From positions 727,001-791,000 of the forward strand of contig NZ_KE386491.1 in NCBI RefSeq assembly GCF_000427405.1: a stretch of 64,000 nucleotides of DNA. The letters are read 5' to 3'. Position 1 is the stretch's first letter; each line of letters opens with the position of its first letter. The stretch comes from Flectobacillus major DSM 103 (GTDB lineage: Bacteria; Bacteroidota; Bacteroidia; Cytophagales; Spirosomataceae). Below are positions 16,426-24,916 of the stretch, in pieces. The translations under genes and the position numbers were made by a program. The notes below the pieces were generated by a model that searched no databases, was not told the origin of the DNA, and was given only the letters and a program-made list of their open reading frames with translations.

Positions 16426-18078
16426 ATGTCAAAAAATTCTATTTTTCGTAAAAAAACAATCAGCAATGTGCTAAGCCAGAGCGAAGAGGGGCATTCCTCA
16501 GGGCTTATGAAGGTATTGGGGGTAAGAGACCTCACTTCATTTGGGATTGCAGCAATTATTGGGGCGGGTATTTTTAGTACAATCGGCCGAGCAAGTTTTG
16601 AGGGTGGGCCTGCGGTTTCGTTACTCTTTATTTTTGTTTCGATAGCCTGTGTATTTACAGCCCTGTGTTATGCTCAGTTTGCTTCTATGGTGCCTGTTTC
16701 GGGCAGTGCTTATACGTATGCTTATGTGTCTTTTGGCGAAATATTTGCTTGGATTATCGGTTGGGCCTTGATTCTTGAATATGCCGTTTCCAACATGGTG
16801 GTTGCTATATCGTGGTCTGAATATTTTGTAGGAATGCTACATGGTTTTGGTATTAATTTCCCTGATTACTTGACTATTGACTACGGAACAGCACATAGTG
16901 CCTATCTCGAAACCCAAACTGCAACGAAGGCTTTGCCTGATGCCACAGTACTGGCTGCAAAAGCCTTTAGCAATGCCCCTGATTTGGGAGGTATCAAGTT
17001 GTTGATAGATTTACCTGCGGGTCTTATTACTATTTTGGTTACATCGTTGGTGTATATTGGTATCAAAGAATCGCGTGCTGCTAGTAATATGCTTGTGGTA
17101 TTGAAGTTATTGGTAATTCTTTTGGTGATTTGTATGGGAGCTTTTTATGTAAAACCCGAAAACTGGTCTCCTTTTGCTCCGAATGGTGCACAAGGTGTAC
17201 TAGGTGGAGTTGCTTCAGTATTTTTTGCCTTTATTGGTTTTGACTCGATTTCGACAACAGCTGAAGAGTGCAAAAACCCACAACGAGACCTGCCAAGAGC
17301 CATGATTTATTGTTTGGTGATATGTGCAGTTTTGTATGTTTGTATTACCTTGGTATTGACGGGTATGGTTAATTATTCCGAACTAAAAGTTGATGACCCA
17401 TTGGCGTATGTATTTCAAAAAATCGGATTTGATTTTATTGCGGGAGTAATTTCTGTTTCGGCTGTAGTGGCTATTACAAGTGCTTTGTTGGTGTATCAGA
17501 TGGGGCAACCTCGTATCTGGATGTCGATGAGCCGCGATGGGTTATTATGGAAAAAATTCTCGGTAATACACCCCAAATTCAAAACGCCAGGTTTTGCTAC
17601 CATTATTACAGGCTTGGTTGTCGCTATTCCTTCTTTGTTTTTGGATATGGGCTTTTTTGTGGACTTAACAAGTGTAGGAACTTTCTTTGCATTTATCTTG
17701 GTATGTGGTGGGATTCTGTATTTAGATTATCAAGGGTTATCGAAAGATGCCAAGTTTAAAGTGCCTTATCTTAATGGAAAGTATATTGTAGGTGGATTGT
17801 TGGCAGTTGGTATTACTTATGCTATTTATAATGAGTTGTTTATGAGCCAAATAGCTGAAAAGCCATTACTGGTAGTGTTTTGGTTGGTATGGGCTGGATT
17901 GGCTGTGATGGCATTCAAACATAATTTTTCGATTTTGCCTGTATTGGGTATTTTAACCAATTTGTATCTGATGACAGAATTGGGCGTTACTAACTGGTCG
18001 ATTTTTGTGATTTGGTTGATTATCGGTCTGATAATTTACTTTGCATACGGTTATAAGCATAGTAAACTGTCGAAATAA
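16426..18078 (+). CDS. APC-family amino acid permease (cationic amino acid transporter type)
   Basis: The 550-residue inner-membrane protein has about 12-14 hydrophobic helices. Helix 1 contains TSFGIAAIIGAGIFSTIG, the unwound substrate-binding stretch of the APC fold, and further on are VFFAFIGFDSISTTAEECKNP and NPQRDLPRAM, both typical of the CAT/YhdG branch. It should move amino acids with protons or by exchange; the substrate is not predictable. The length exceeds many bacterial permeases because of a loop at about residues 150-190. It is transcribed alone and ends in a strong hairpin. Confidence 0.9.
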   Translation: MSKNSIFRKKTISNVLSQSEEGHSSGLMKVLGVRDLTSFGIAAIIGAGIFSTIGRASFEGGPAVSLLFIFVSIACVFTALCYAQFASMVPVSGSAYTYAYVSFGEIFAWIIGWALILEYAVSNMVVAISWSEYFVGMLHGFGINFPDYLTIDYGTAHSAYLETQTATKALPDATVLAAKAFSNAPDLGGIKLLIDLPAGLITILVTSLVYIGIKESRAASNMLVVLKLLVILLVICMGAFYVKPENWSPFAPNGAQGVLGGVASVFFAFIGFDSISTTAEECKNPQRDLPRAMIYCLVICAVLYVCITLVLTGMVNYSELKVDDPLAYVFQKIGFDFIAGVISVSAVVAITSALLVYQMGQPRIWMSMSRDGLLWKKFSVIHPKFKTPGFATIITGLVVAIPSLFLDMGFFVDLTSVGTFFAFILVCGGILYLDYQGLSKDAKFKVPYLNGKYIVGGLLAVGITYAIYNELFMSQIAEKPLLVVFWLVWAGLAVMAFKHNFSILPVLGILTNLYLMTELGVTNWSIFVIWLIIGLIIYFAYGYKHSKLSK

Positions 18079-18394
18079 ACCATTGAATGCTATCAATAAA
18101 GGGTGTAAATTTCGGCTATGTAGCGAAGTTTACACCCTTCTTTAGTTGTGATTTAGTGAATGAGTGGTTTGTGAATTGTTAATTTAGGATTTACGAGGCT
18201 TTCAGAATTGTTTTACCTTAATGCTGAAAACCTAATAAATCCTACAATCCTGATAGTGATCAGGGTTTTATTAAGCTAATAATGGGGCAAATTCTATAGT
18301 AATTGTACAACGCAAGTCTGATATTATGAGCTATAAGGATAGATACCTAGTTCTTTAGCTTCAGAGCTTTGCATTTATAATCGTACACTCATAC
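18079..18394. other. Intergenic region between convergent permease and peptidase genes
   Basis: This region holds the permease terminator (18098-18139) and a small 6-bp hairpin CCTGAT / ATCAGG at 18249-18264 followed by GTTTTATT. No gene was seen. Confidence 0.6.
18098..18139 (+). terminator. Terminator after the APC permease
   Basis: The stem AAGGGTGTAAA / TTTACACCCTT (11 bp) is extended by TTCG/CGAA and CTA/TAG inner pairs, starting about 20 bp after the stop codon. Confidence 0.75.
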
Positions 18395-19087
18395 TTAGTC
18401 ATTACTTCTACGTCCTGAAAGCATATTGAGGTAATAGAGCAACTGAGCCAACATACCTAATGCTGCAACAACGTAAGTTAAGGCTGCCCATTTGAGGGCA
18501 TCTTTAGCCATATCATGTTCACGAGGTGTAACAATATTGCGTTGTTCCATCCATTTTAAGGCACGGTTACTAGCATCAAACTCTACGGGTAGTGTTACAA
18601 AACTAAAAAGTGTAGCTATTGCAAATAATGCTACTCCTACCGTTAATAGTAATTTGTTACCTGTCGAATACATCACCATTACCCCAATCATTAAAAGCAT
18701 GGGCGTAAAATTATTGGCGATGCTAAGGGCAGGTACCATAGAGCTTCTAAATTGTAACATCGAATACGCCGTAGCGTGTTGTACCGCATGGCCACACTCA
18801 TGGGCTGCTACAGCTGCAGCCGAGGCACTTCGGCCATAATACACATCAGGACTAAGATTGACGGTTTTGTCGGCAGGGTTGTAGTGGTCGGTAAGCTGAC
18901 CCTCAACCGACAACACACGAACATCGAAGATGCCATTATCACGCAACATTTTTTCTGCTACTTCTCGTCCTGAAAGACCATTAGCAAGGCCAATTTGTGA
19001 GTATTCTCTGAATTTACTTTTTAGTTGCCAACTCACAAACATGCCGATTCCTGCAAAAAGCAAAGAAATTAACCAAATTCCTGTCAT
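18395..19087 (-). CDS. YugP-like neutral zinc metallopeptidase (PF04298)
   Basis: The 230-residue membrane protein has an N-terminal hydrophobic helix, the zinc-binding motif AAHECGHAVQHATAY (HExxH at about residues 96-100) and two or three C-terminal membrane segments, with a conserved LPVEFDASNRALKWM stretch. These features define the YugP/DUF232 family, membrane-bound proteases of uncharacterised substrate. It is the last gene of a minus-strand run (panC, panD, flippase-like, rfaE2-type), with 63 bp to the gene before it, and may be co-transcribed. Confidence 0.88.
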   Translation of the reverse strand: MTGIWLISLLFAGIGMFVSWQLKSKFREYSQIGLANGLSGREVAEKMLRDNGIFDVRVLSVEGQLTDHYNPADKTVNLSPDVYYGRSASAAAVAAHECGHAVQHATAYSMLQFRSSMVPALSIANNFTPMLLMIGVMVMYSTGNKLLLTVGVALFAIATLFSFVTLPVEFDASNRALKWMEQRNIVTPREHDMAKDALKWAALTYVVAALGMLAQLLYYLNMLSGRRSND

Positions 19088-19150
19088 AGTTTTGTTTGTT
19101 AAAATGGTAAAAGGAAAAGCTATCTATTCGTTTTAGTTGATAGTGAATAG

Positions 19151-19630
19151 CTATAATTGTTTGATTTTTTGAATCAAAGCGGTAGTTGAATACCCTTGTA
19201 CTAAAGGAATCGTTTTTACGACTCCTCCTCTTGATAACACAAAATCTGAGCCAACGATAGTTTCTATGCTATAATCATCACCTTTGACCAAAATGTCAGG
19301 TTTTATTTGTTCTATCAACTGCAAAGGTGTCGGTTCGTCGAACAAAATGACAGCATCTATAAAAGCGAAGGCTGCCATCATTCTAGCACGTGCATACTCA
19401 TTAACTACAGGGCGAGTAGGTCCTTTTAGCCTGTTTACCGAAGCATCGGTATTGAGGCCAAGTACTAATTTTTGGCCTAATTGTTGGGCTTTTTCTAAGT
19501 AATCAATATGTCCCAAATGAACAATGTCAAAGCAACCATTGGTAAACACAATTTTTTGCCCAAGAGCCTGCCATTGTTCTACTTGCTCAACAGCTTGGGG
19601 CAATGTAAAAATTTTTGATTCAGTCATCAT
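19151..19630 (-). CDS. rfaE2: D-glycero-beta-D-manno-heptose 1-phosphate adenylyltransferase (RfaE2/HldE C-terminal type)
   Basis: The 159-residue protein is a cytidylyltransferase-fold enzyme: VFTNGCFDIVHLGHIDYL contains the HxGH nucleotide-binding motif, followed by LGLNTDASVNRLKGPTRPV and the KGDDYSIETIVG segment typical of RfaE domain II. It adds AMP to heptose 1-phosphate on the way to ADP-heptose for lipopolysaccharide core. The kinase half found fused in HldE of enterics is absent here and must be encoded elsewhere. It follows the flippase-like gene by 17 bp, indicating co-transcription. Nucleotide and sugar specificity are inferred from the family. Confidence 0.88.
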   Translation of the reverse strand: MMTESKIFTLPQAVEQVEQWQALGQKIVFTNGCFDIVHLGHIDYLEKAQQLGQKLVLGLNTDASVNRLKGPTRPVVNEYARARMMAAFAFIDAVILFDEPTPLQLIEQIKPDILVKGDDYSIETIVGSDFVLSRGGVVKTIPLVQGYSTTALIQKIKQL

Positions 19631-19647
19631 ATCAAGATTAATTACAA

Positions 19648-20628
19648 TTATTGAATCGCTTTGGGCTGATTCGGTTTTAAAAATAGGGTAATAACAAAAC
19701 TTAAAGCTCCTAAGAATAATAGTGCAATCATTTGAGAGCCATGTATAAAGGTAGCTAAAATAATACCTTTATGTTGTTCTAATCCATATAATACTAACGC
19801 ATTTCCTACCAAAAAATGATATGGCCCTATACCGCCTTGTGTAGGGGCAGCCATACCAAAACTCCCCATCGTGAGTACTGTAAGGCCCGCTAGCATACTC
19901 AAGTGCGAGGTTTCGGGAATAGCAAAAAACAAGACATAAGCTGAAAAGTAATACATCACCCAAATCAATAAGGTATAGAAAATAAATAAGCCTGGTTTTT
20001 GCATTTTACTGATACTTAACACACCATCTATTAACCCATTGATTAAGCTAATTACTTTGCCCAAAATTGGGTGCTTGGCCAATTGTTCTTGGTATTTTCT
20101 AAAAAAATAAATGCCAAGAATACCCCCAATAGCAACCACTACCAACAGACCAATAATTAAAGTAATTTTAGATGAAAACTGCTGTAAAAAGAAATCTTTG
20201 AGTTTACTAAATTCAAGAGCCAAGTTTAATACCAAAATCAAGAGTAATACTACTACATCAAAGATTCGTTCGGTAACAACTGTACCAAAAGATTTTTCAA
20301 AAGGAATATCATCTGTTTTTTGTAAAGTTCCACAACGGGTTACTTCGCCCATACGAGGAATAATGTAGTTGGCAAAGTATCCCATCAATACCGCCAAGGT
20401 TGTTTTGAAAGTCGAAGGTTTGAACCCTAGTGGTTCCATTAGCAATTTCCAGCGTGCTGCCCGTGCAATATGAGCCACCAAGCCCATAAGTGCCGAACAG
20501 ATAATCCACCAATAATTGGCATTGGCAAATTGAGTAAGCATTTCGGAAAGATTGATGTCTTTAAACACAAACCACATTAGGCAAGCTGCCAATGTTAATG
20601 AAATTACATACTTAATAACATTTTTCAT
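19648..20628 (-). CDS. Flippase-like integral membrane protein (lysylphosphatidylglycerol synthase TM region, UPF0104)
   Basis: The 326-residue protein has about seven to eight membrane helices and the family landmarks ARAARWKLLMEPLG near residue 60, NYIIPRMGEVTRCGTL near residue 90 and PTQGGIGPYHFLVG near residue 255. This is the AglD/MprF-type membrane domain without the catalytic aminoacyl-transferase half; relatives are thought to move lipids or lipid-linked sugars. The start at 20628 gives MKNVIKYVISL; the open frame extends 35 codons upstream without resemblance. It sits directly before rfaE2, which makes an envelope role plausible. Confidence 0.85.
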   Translation of the reverse strand: MKNVIKYVISLTLAACLMWFVFKDINLSEMLTQFANANYWWIICSALMGLVAHIARAARWKLLMEPLGFKPSTFKTTLAVLMGYFANYIIPRMGEVTRCGTLQKTDDIPFEKSFGTVVTERIFDVVVLLLILVLNLALEFSKLKDFFLQQFSSKITLIIGLLVVVAIGGILGIYFFRKYQEQLAKHPILGKVISLINGLIDGVLSISKMQKPGLFIFYTLLIWVMYYFSAYVLFFAIPETSHLSMLAGLTVLTMGSFGMAAPTQGGIGPYHFLVGNALVLYGLEQHKGIILATFIHGSQMIALLFLGALSFVITLFLKPNQPKAIQ

Positions 20629-20758
20629 AGATTTGATTAGGATAATGCCTTTGGCAGGCAAGGCCACGTGTGTAGCAAATATAATTGAATTCAGAGAAAA
20701 ATAAATGGACAATGAAACCAGTCCATTGTCCAAATTTTTGTAGCCAAAATCTACTCAA

Positions 20759-21109
20759 TTAACTTACCAGTTTGTTGTTATGGTCTGGAAAAACCAGTTT
20801 TGGCTGATGCGTTTTGGCTTCATCTGGTGTCATTATTGCGTAAGCAATAATAATAGCAATATCACCAACCTGAGCTCTACGAGCTGCAGCACCATTGAGG
20901 CAAACCGTACCCGACCCTCTTTCTCCTTTAATGACGTATGTTTCAAATCGCTCGCCATTGTTATTATTGACAATTTGAACTTTTTCATTTTCAATGAGTC
21001 CAGCAGCGTCCATGAGGTCTTCGTCGATGGTTACACTACCTACATAATTTAACTCCGCTTGTGTAATTTTAACACGGTGGAGTTTTGATTTCATGACATG
21101 AATAAGCAT
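20759..21109 (-). CDS. panD: Aspartate 1-decarboxylase PanD
   Basis: PanD makes beta-alanine for pantothenate. The 116-residue proenzyme shows the self-cleavage site in [15 protein letters not shown] (Gly-Ser; the Ser becomes the pyruvoyl group), the MDAAGL segment and [17 protein letters not shown] near the substrate pocket. The start at 21109 gives [17 protein letters not shown], in line with other PanD N-termini; the open frame runs 48 codons further with no family match. It follows panC by 150 bp on the same strand, so the two dedicated pantothenate steps are together. Confidence 0.95.
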   Translation of the reverse strand: MLIHVMKSKLHRVKITQAELNYVGSVTIDEDLMDAAGLIENEKVQIVNNNNGERFETYVIKGERGSGTVCLNGAAARRAQVGDIAIIIAYAIMTPDEAKTHQPKLVFPDHNNKLVS

Positions 21110-21259
21110 GACTTCCTGTTTGAATGTTTGAATAATTACGCTTTTGAACAAATCTTGCTTGTTCAATACTACCAATCCTAAAAGGGAATTGCAACGAAAA
21201 ACTTTTGCAAAGATACGCCAATAGTTCTCACATACACAATTGAGGATATTCAAGTTTGC

Positions 21260-22123
21260 CTAGCTATGCGTAATAATGAGATTGTCTATTAGTCGAGTTT
21301 TTCCTAAAAATGCAGCTATACATAATGCCGTTTTAGTAGGCAAAGCCCTCTGGCTCAAAACGCCAGAAAGGGGTTGTAAAGTTTCAAAATCAGCAATTTC
21401 AAAATATTCGAGCTCGATACCTGCTATAACATCAAGCTGATTAGCAAGATTTTCTTTTACCGTAGCTATGTCGATATTGTCCAAAAGTTGTGTTTTGGCT
21501 TGTTGTAGGCAGGCATAAAGCGTAGGAGCGAGGGCTCTTTGTTCTGGACTAAGGTTTCGATTGCGTGACGACATCGCCAAGCCGTCGTTTTCTCGTTGAG
21601 TTGGGCAGATTACTAGTTCCAAATCAAAATTCAAATCTTGTACCAAGCAGTTAATAATAGCACATTGTTGAAGGTCTTTTTGTCCAAAATAAGCCTTGTT
21701 AGGTTGTACAATATGGAAAAGCTTTGATACCACAATGCCAACGCCATTGAAGTGTCCAGGCCTGAACTGCCCTTCCATGACACGTTCCAAATCACCAAAG
21801 TCAAACTTGAGTGAAGTAGGTTTAGGATACATTTCTTCGGCCGAAGGAGCAAATACAATATCGCAGCCTACAGCTTCGAGCATAGCACTGTCGGCATCGA
21901 GGGTACGAGGGTACACCGCAAGGTCATGAGCATTGTTGAATTGTGTAGGATTAACAAAAATACTACAAACGGCAAGGTCATTATTGTGCTTGGCAGTATT
22001 GATTAATGAGATATGCCCTTGGTGTAAAGCACCCATAGTTGGTACAAAACCTATCGTAAGCCCTTTTTTTCGTTGTTCATCGAGGTATTGCTGAAGAGCA
22101 ACAATGCTATGAAATATCAACAT
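21260..22123 (-). CDS. panC: Pantothenate synthetase PanC
   Basis: PanC joins pantoate and beta-alanine using ATP. The 287-residue protein carries the HxGH-type motif in FVPTMGALHQGHISLI (near residue 35), SIFVNPTQFN, the VGIVVSKLFHIVQPNKAYFGQKDLQQ core and LAMSSRNRNLSPEQR, the KMSKS-equivalent loop. It heads the minus-strand run panC-panD-flippase-rfaE2-peptidase. A promoter is predicted at 22214-22246, back-to-back with that of the GT5-like gene. Confidence 0.97.
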   Translation of the reverse strand: MLIFHSIVALQQYLDEQRKKGLTIGFVPTMGALHQGHISLINTAKHNNDLAVCSIFVNPTQFNNAHDLAVYPRTLDADSAMLEAVGCDIVFAPSAEEMYPKPTSLKFDFGDLERVMEGQFRPGHFNGVGIVVSKLFHIVQPNKAYFGQKDLQQCAIINCLVQDLNFDLELVICPTQRENDGLAMSSRNRNLSPEQRALAPTLYACLQQAKTQLLDNIDIATVKENLANQLDVIAGIELEYFEIADFETLQPLSGVLSQRALPTKTALCIAAFLGKTRLIDNLIITHS

Positions 22124-22213
22124 GGTGGTTATGTTTTAATTAGCTTCTCTATATTGATAGAGTAATCACCCTAAGCGAGTGAAGAAATAAGCCAGATAAA
22201 ATGAAAATTTCCC

Positions 22214-22246
22214 CAAAACTACACGCTTAGTTTACATTCTTCGCAA
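22214..22246 (-). promoter_or_regulatory. Promoter of panC (minus strand)
   Basis: On the minus strand TTG (22246-22244), a 22-base spacer and TAGTTTTG (22221-22214) match TTG-N22-TAnnTTTG. The predicted start leaves a leader of about 85 nt before panC. Confidence 0.6.
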
Positions 22247-22251
22247 AATGA

Positions 22252-22284
22252 TTGTGGAATTTCCGTATTTTTTTTATATTTTTG
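22252..22284 (+). promoter_or_regulatory. Promoter of the GT5-like gene
   Basis: TTG at 22252-22254, a 22-base spacer and TATTTTTG at 22277-22284. Its -33 element is only 5 bp from the -33 element of the panC promoter on the other strand. The leader to 22457 would be about 165 nt. Confidence 0.6.
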
Positions 22285-22456
22285 CATAATTTTTTGGAAA
22301 TCCCTGCTTGTTTTTGGTTTGAGTTAATCGTTCGGATTATTGATTAAGCTAAGTAAGGATTTATAATATACATTTATAAAGCCATGAACTTAGCCTGTAG
22401 AATTTTCTTCCGATTAACACTTTTTAACAACTACTAAGCTCCTAACTACGACAACA

Positions 22457-23266
22457 ATGTCTAAATTGCGTATCCTTTACGTTGCCAGCGAAGTTGACCC
22501 ATTTCTTTCTACAACTCAAGTTGCTGATTTTGTTAGAAAATTACCAGCAGCCATGCAGGAAAAAGGTATGGAAATCAGAATCTTAGTGCCAAGATTCGGG
22601 TTGATTAATGAACGTAAAAACCGTCTTCACGAGGTTGTAAGATTATCAGGCTTCACCGTTCCAGTAGGTGATGATGATAAGCCTGTGACTATTAAGGTAG
22701 CAAGTTTGCCTGCCGCAAAGTTGCAAGTATATTTTATTGACAACGAAGATTACTTTCAAAGAAAGACTGTTTTTACAGACAAAGAAGACAACTTTTATTC
22801 GGATAATGACGAGCGAGCAATATTCTTTTGCAAAGGCTCGTTAGAAACCGTAAAGAAATTAGGGTGGTCGCCCGATATAGTGCATTGCAATGATTGGATG
22901 ACGGCTCTTGTACCGTTGTATTTAAAAACAACTTATAAGAACGACCCCATGTTCAAAGATGCTAAAGTCGTATTTTCGGTATACAATAGTGCTTTTTCTC
23001 ACAAATTTGACGTAGATGGTTTGTACGAAAAAGTAAAATTAATGGATATTGAAGATAATATGTTGGATAGTTTACAAACTGCCGACTATGCTGGCTTTAT
23101 CAAAATTGGTGCAGAATATGCAGATATTGTGATTACCTCAGAAGAAGAAGTTACGGAGAAATTTAACGCAATTTTTGATGAATTACCAGACAAAAAAATC
23201 GAGTTTGTTCCTGAAGAAAATATCGACAGCTACTACAACCTTTACACAGATTTGGCAAGTGCGTAA
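22457..23266 (+). CDS. Standalone GT5 N-terminal domain (glycogen/starch synthase-like, half length)
   Basis: The 269-residue protein resembles only the N-terminal Rossmann half of GT5 glycogen synthases (about 480 residues): LRILYVASEVDPF at the start and DIVHCNDWMTALVPLYLKTTY near residue 145. The nucleotide-sugar loop KTGGL that follows SEVxPF in active enzymes is replaced by STTQV, and the C-terminal nucleotide-binding half is absent, so I doubt that it makes glycogen. It overlaps the DUF4270 gene by 8 bp. This half-length form next to DUF4270 and glmS is, as far as I know, a recurring Bacteroidetes arrangement. It may have a binding or regulatory role. Confidence 0.8.
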   Translation: MSKLRILYVASEVDPFLSTTQVADFVRKLPAAMQEKGMEIRILVPRFGLINERKNRLHEVVRLSGFTVPVGDDDKPVTIKVASLPAAKLQVYFIDNEDYFQRKTVFTDKEDNFYSDNDERAIFFCKGSLETVKKLGWSPDIVHCNDWMTALVPLYLKTTYKNDPMFKDAKVVFSVYNSAFSHKFDVDGLYEKVKLMDIEDNMLDSLQTADYAGFIKIGAEYADIVITSEEEVTEKFNAIFDELPDKKIEFVPEENIDSYYNLYTDLASA

Positions 23267-24680
23267 CCTTTGGGTTGTGTTGTTAAGTACCTTGTTTTTT
23301 GCGTGTGACGACCCTGAGGAAATCGGGTCAGAAATTTTTGGCCAAGATATTGGGGTGCTATTTACCGATACACTCGCGGTTAATTCGTCAACTATTCAGT
23401 TAGATTCTTTGCAATCTTCGGGTACTTCATTGGTATTTGTAGGTAATACTAACCACCCAGAAATGGGCGATATAAGTGCAAAAGCCTTTTTTCAGGTTTC
23501 TAATGCTGATACCCTCAAAATAGATACATTGGGTACAAAAGCCTACAAGACTTCGATTATTGAAACGGCCGATTCATTGTCGTTGCATTTGCATTGTCGT
23601 TTTGTCTCTGGCGATACCAACAAGGCTCAGACTTATAAGGTGTACCGAGTAAAAAGTACTGCTACGCCAAGCGTAAGTACTGTTTATAATGTCAATAGCG
23701 AATTGCCTGCTTATGATGCTACACCTATCGGAACATTAACGATGAGTAGTTTGCATCCTATTCGTGACCCTTATGCAAGTGCAGATACAGGTAAATATGC
23801 TATCGTAAAAATACCAATTTCAAAAAGTGTAGCCAACGAAATATTTGCTTTAAGAAACAAAGAAAGTGCTTCGGCTATCGTTTATGATAAGTTTAAGGAC
23901 ATTATCAAAGGTTTGGTTGTTGTAAGCGAAAGTGCCAATAATGCGGCTATACTAGGCTTTTCAACGTATAATAGTGAGCTAAAGTTGTTTTATCACTATA
24001 CTTATACTTATCCTAAAAGCGGTGTCGATACCACAGTAACTACCAGCAAAGCTTTGTCTTTTTATCTTGCTAATGGTACAACTGCTACTGGCGAACAGAA
24101 TGCAAGGTTTACCAAAGTAACTACCAGACGTGCAGGTGCTTTGTCTAAATTGGTGAATGCTGCCGATATTTTGCCTGCTAACGAAGCTAACTATAAAGTT
24201 TTTGTAGATAATGGTACAGGCTTGGCTATGAAAGTACGTTTTCCAAGTTTGTTGAAGCTGAAAAACAATAAGGATGTTGCTATCAATAAAGCCGAACTGG
24301 TATTTGAACCTGATGCTACCGTTCCTGGATTTGTACGTACCAAAGAGCTTATTGCGATCGAGGATAATGGTGCCAATAGACCCATTCGCAAAAGCAATAT
24401 ATTCTCATTCTTGAATAGCGAAACTCAGATTTGTACTTATGCTGCCAAAACCAATACTTTTACTTTTAATGTAACGAGTGCCGTTCAGAATATTATTTCA
24501 GGAAGAAATCCTAATAATGGCTGGATCGTAACACCAACCTGGATTGGATTGGCTTCGAGCTCTGCAACAGCCAGAACCGTACTGTCAAGTTCGAGACTTA
24601 TTTCAGCAGAGCATTCAAGTGCTATTTTTGATAGCCGAAAAATAAAATTGAAAGTATATTATACTTATGTTTCTAAATAA
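23259..24680 (+). CDS. DUF4270 lipoprotein
   Basis: A GTG start at 23259 gives a lipoprotein signal VRNLWVVLLSTLFFAC with the lipid-bearing Cys at about residue 16. Only this start places the signal at the N-terminus; ATGs further upstream lie inside the GT5-like gene. The start overlaps the preceding stop codon by 8 bp, so translation is probably coupled. The rest (473 residues in all) is rich in beta strands, Thr and Ser and matches the DUF4270 family of exported Bacteroidetes proteins, whose function is not established. Coupling to a cytoplasmic GT5-like protein and proximity to glmS suggest a link to cell-surface carbohydrate, which is inference. Confidence 0.82.
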   Translation: MRNLWVVLLSTLFFACDDPEEIGSEIFGQDIGVLFTDTLAVNSSTIQLDSLQSSGTSLVFVGNTNHPEMGDISAKAFFQVSNADTLKIDTLGTKAYKTSIIETADSLSLHLHCRFVSGDTNKAQTYKVYRVKSTATPSVSTVYNVNSELPAYDATPIGTLTMSSLHPIRDPYASADTGKYAIVKIPISKSVANEIFALRNKESASAIVYDKFKDIIKGLVVVSESANNAAILGFSTYNSELKLFYHYTYTYPKSGVDTTVTTSKALSFYLANGTTATGEQNARFTKVTTRRAGALSKLVNAADILPANEANYKVFVDNGTGLAMKVRFPSLLKLKNNKDVAINKAELVFEPDATVPGFVRTKELIAIEDNGANRPIRKSNIFSFLNSETQICTYAAKTNTFTFNVTSAVQNIISGRNPNNGWIVTPTWIGLASSSATARTVLSSSRLISAEHSSAIFDSRKIKLKVYYTYVSK

Positions 24681-24743
24681 CATATCGTGTGAGTTGCCTT
24701 AGTTGGCTGTTCCTTTCTTAGAAGCATAACTTTCATAAAGATA

Positions 24744-24786
24744 AAATAAAGCGGAGAATTCATATTTTGGATTCTCCGCTTTATTT
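24744..24786 (+). terminator. Terminator after the DUF4270 gene
   Basis: A perfect 16-bp stem (AAATAAAGCGGAGAAT and its complement) with an 11-base loop, running into TTTTTG, about 65 bp after the stop codon. glmS therefore probably has its own promoter. Confidence 0.8.
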
Positions 24787-24916
24787 TTGCAGTAATATAT
24801 TGCCGTTTATTTTTCGGTAAATATGCTAAGGTTTGAGCAATTTGATTATTTTTACAAAATAAAATAAGACTAATCCTTATTGATAAGCAATAATCAAAAC
24901 AGAAACTCAGAATACT

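Noticed and set aside
22457-24680. Frameshifted full-length glycogen synthase split into two frames
   Set aside because: The downstream frame encodes a signal-bearing DUF4270 lipoprotein, not a GT5 C-terminal half, so the short GT5 protein is genuine rather than a broken gene.
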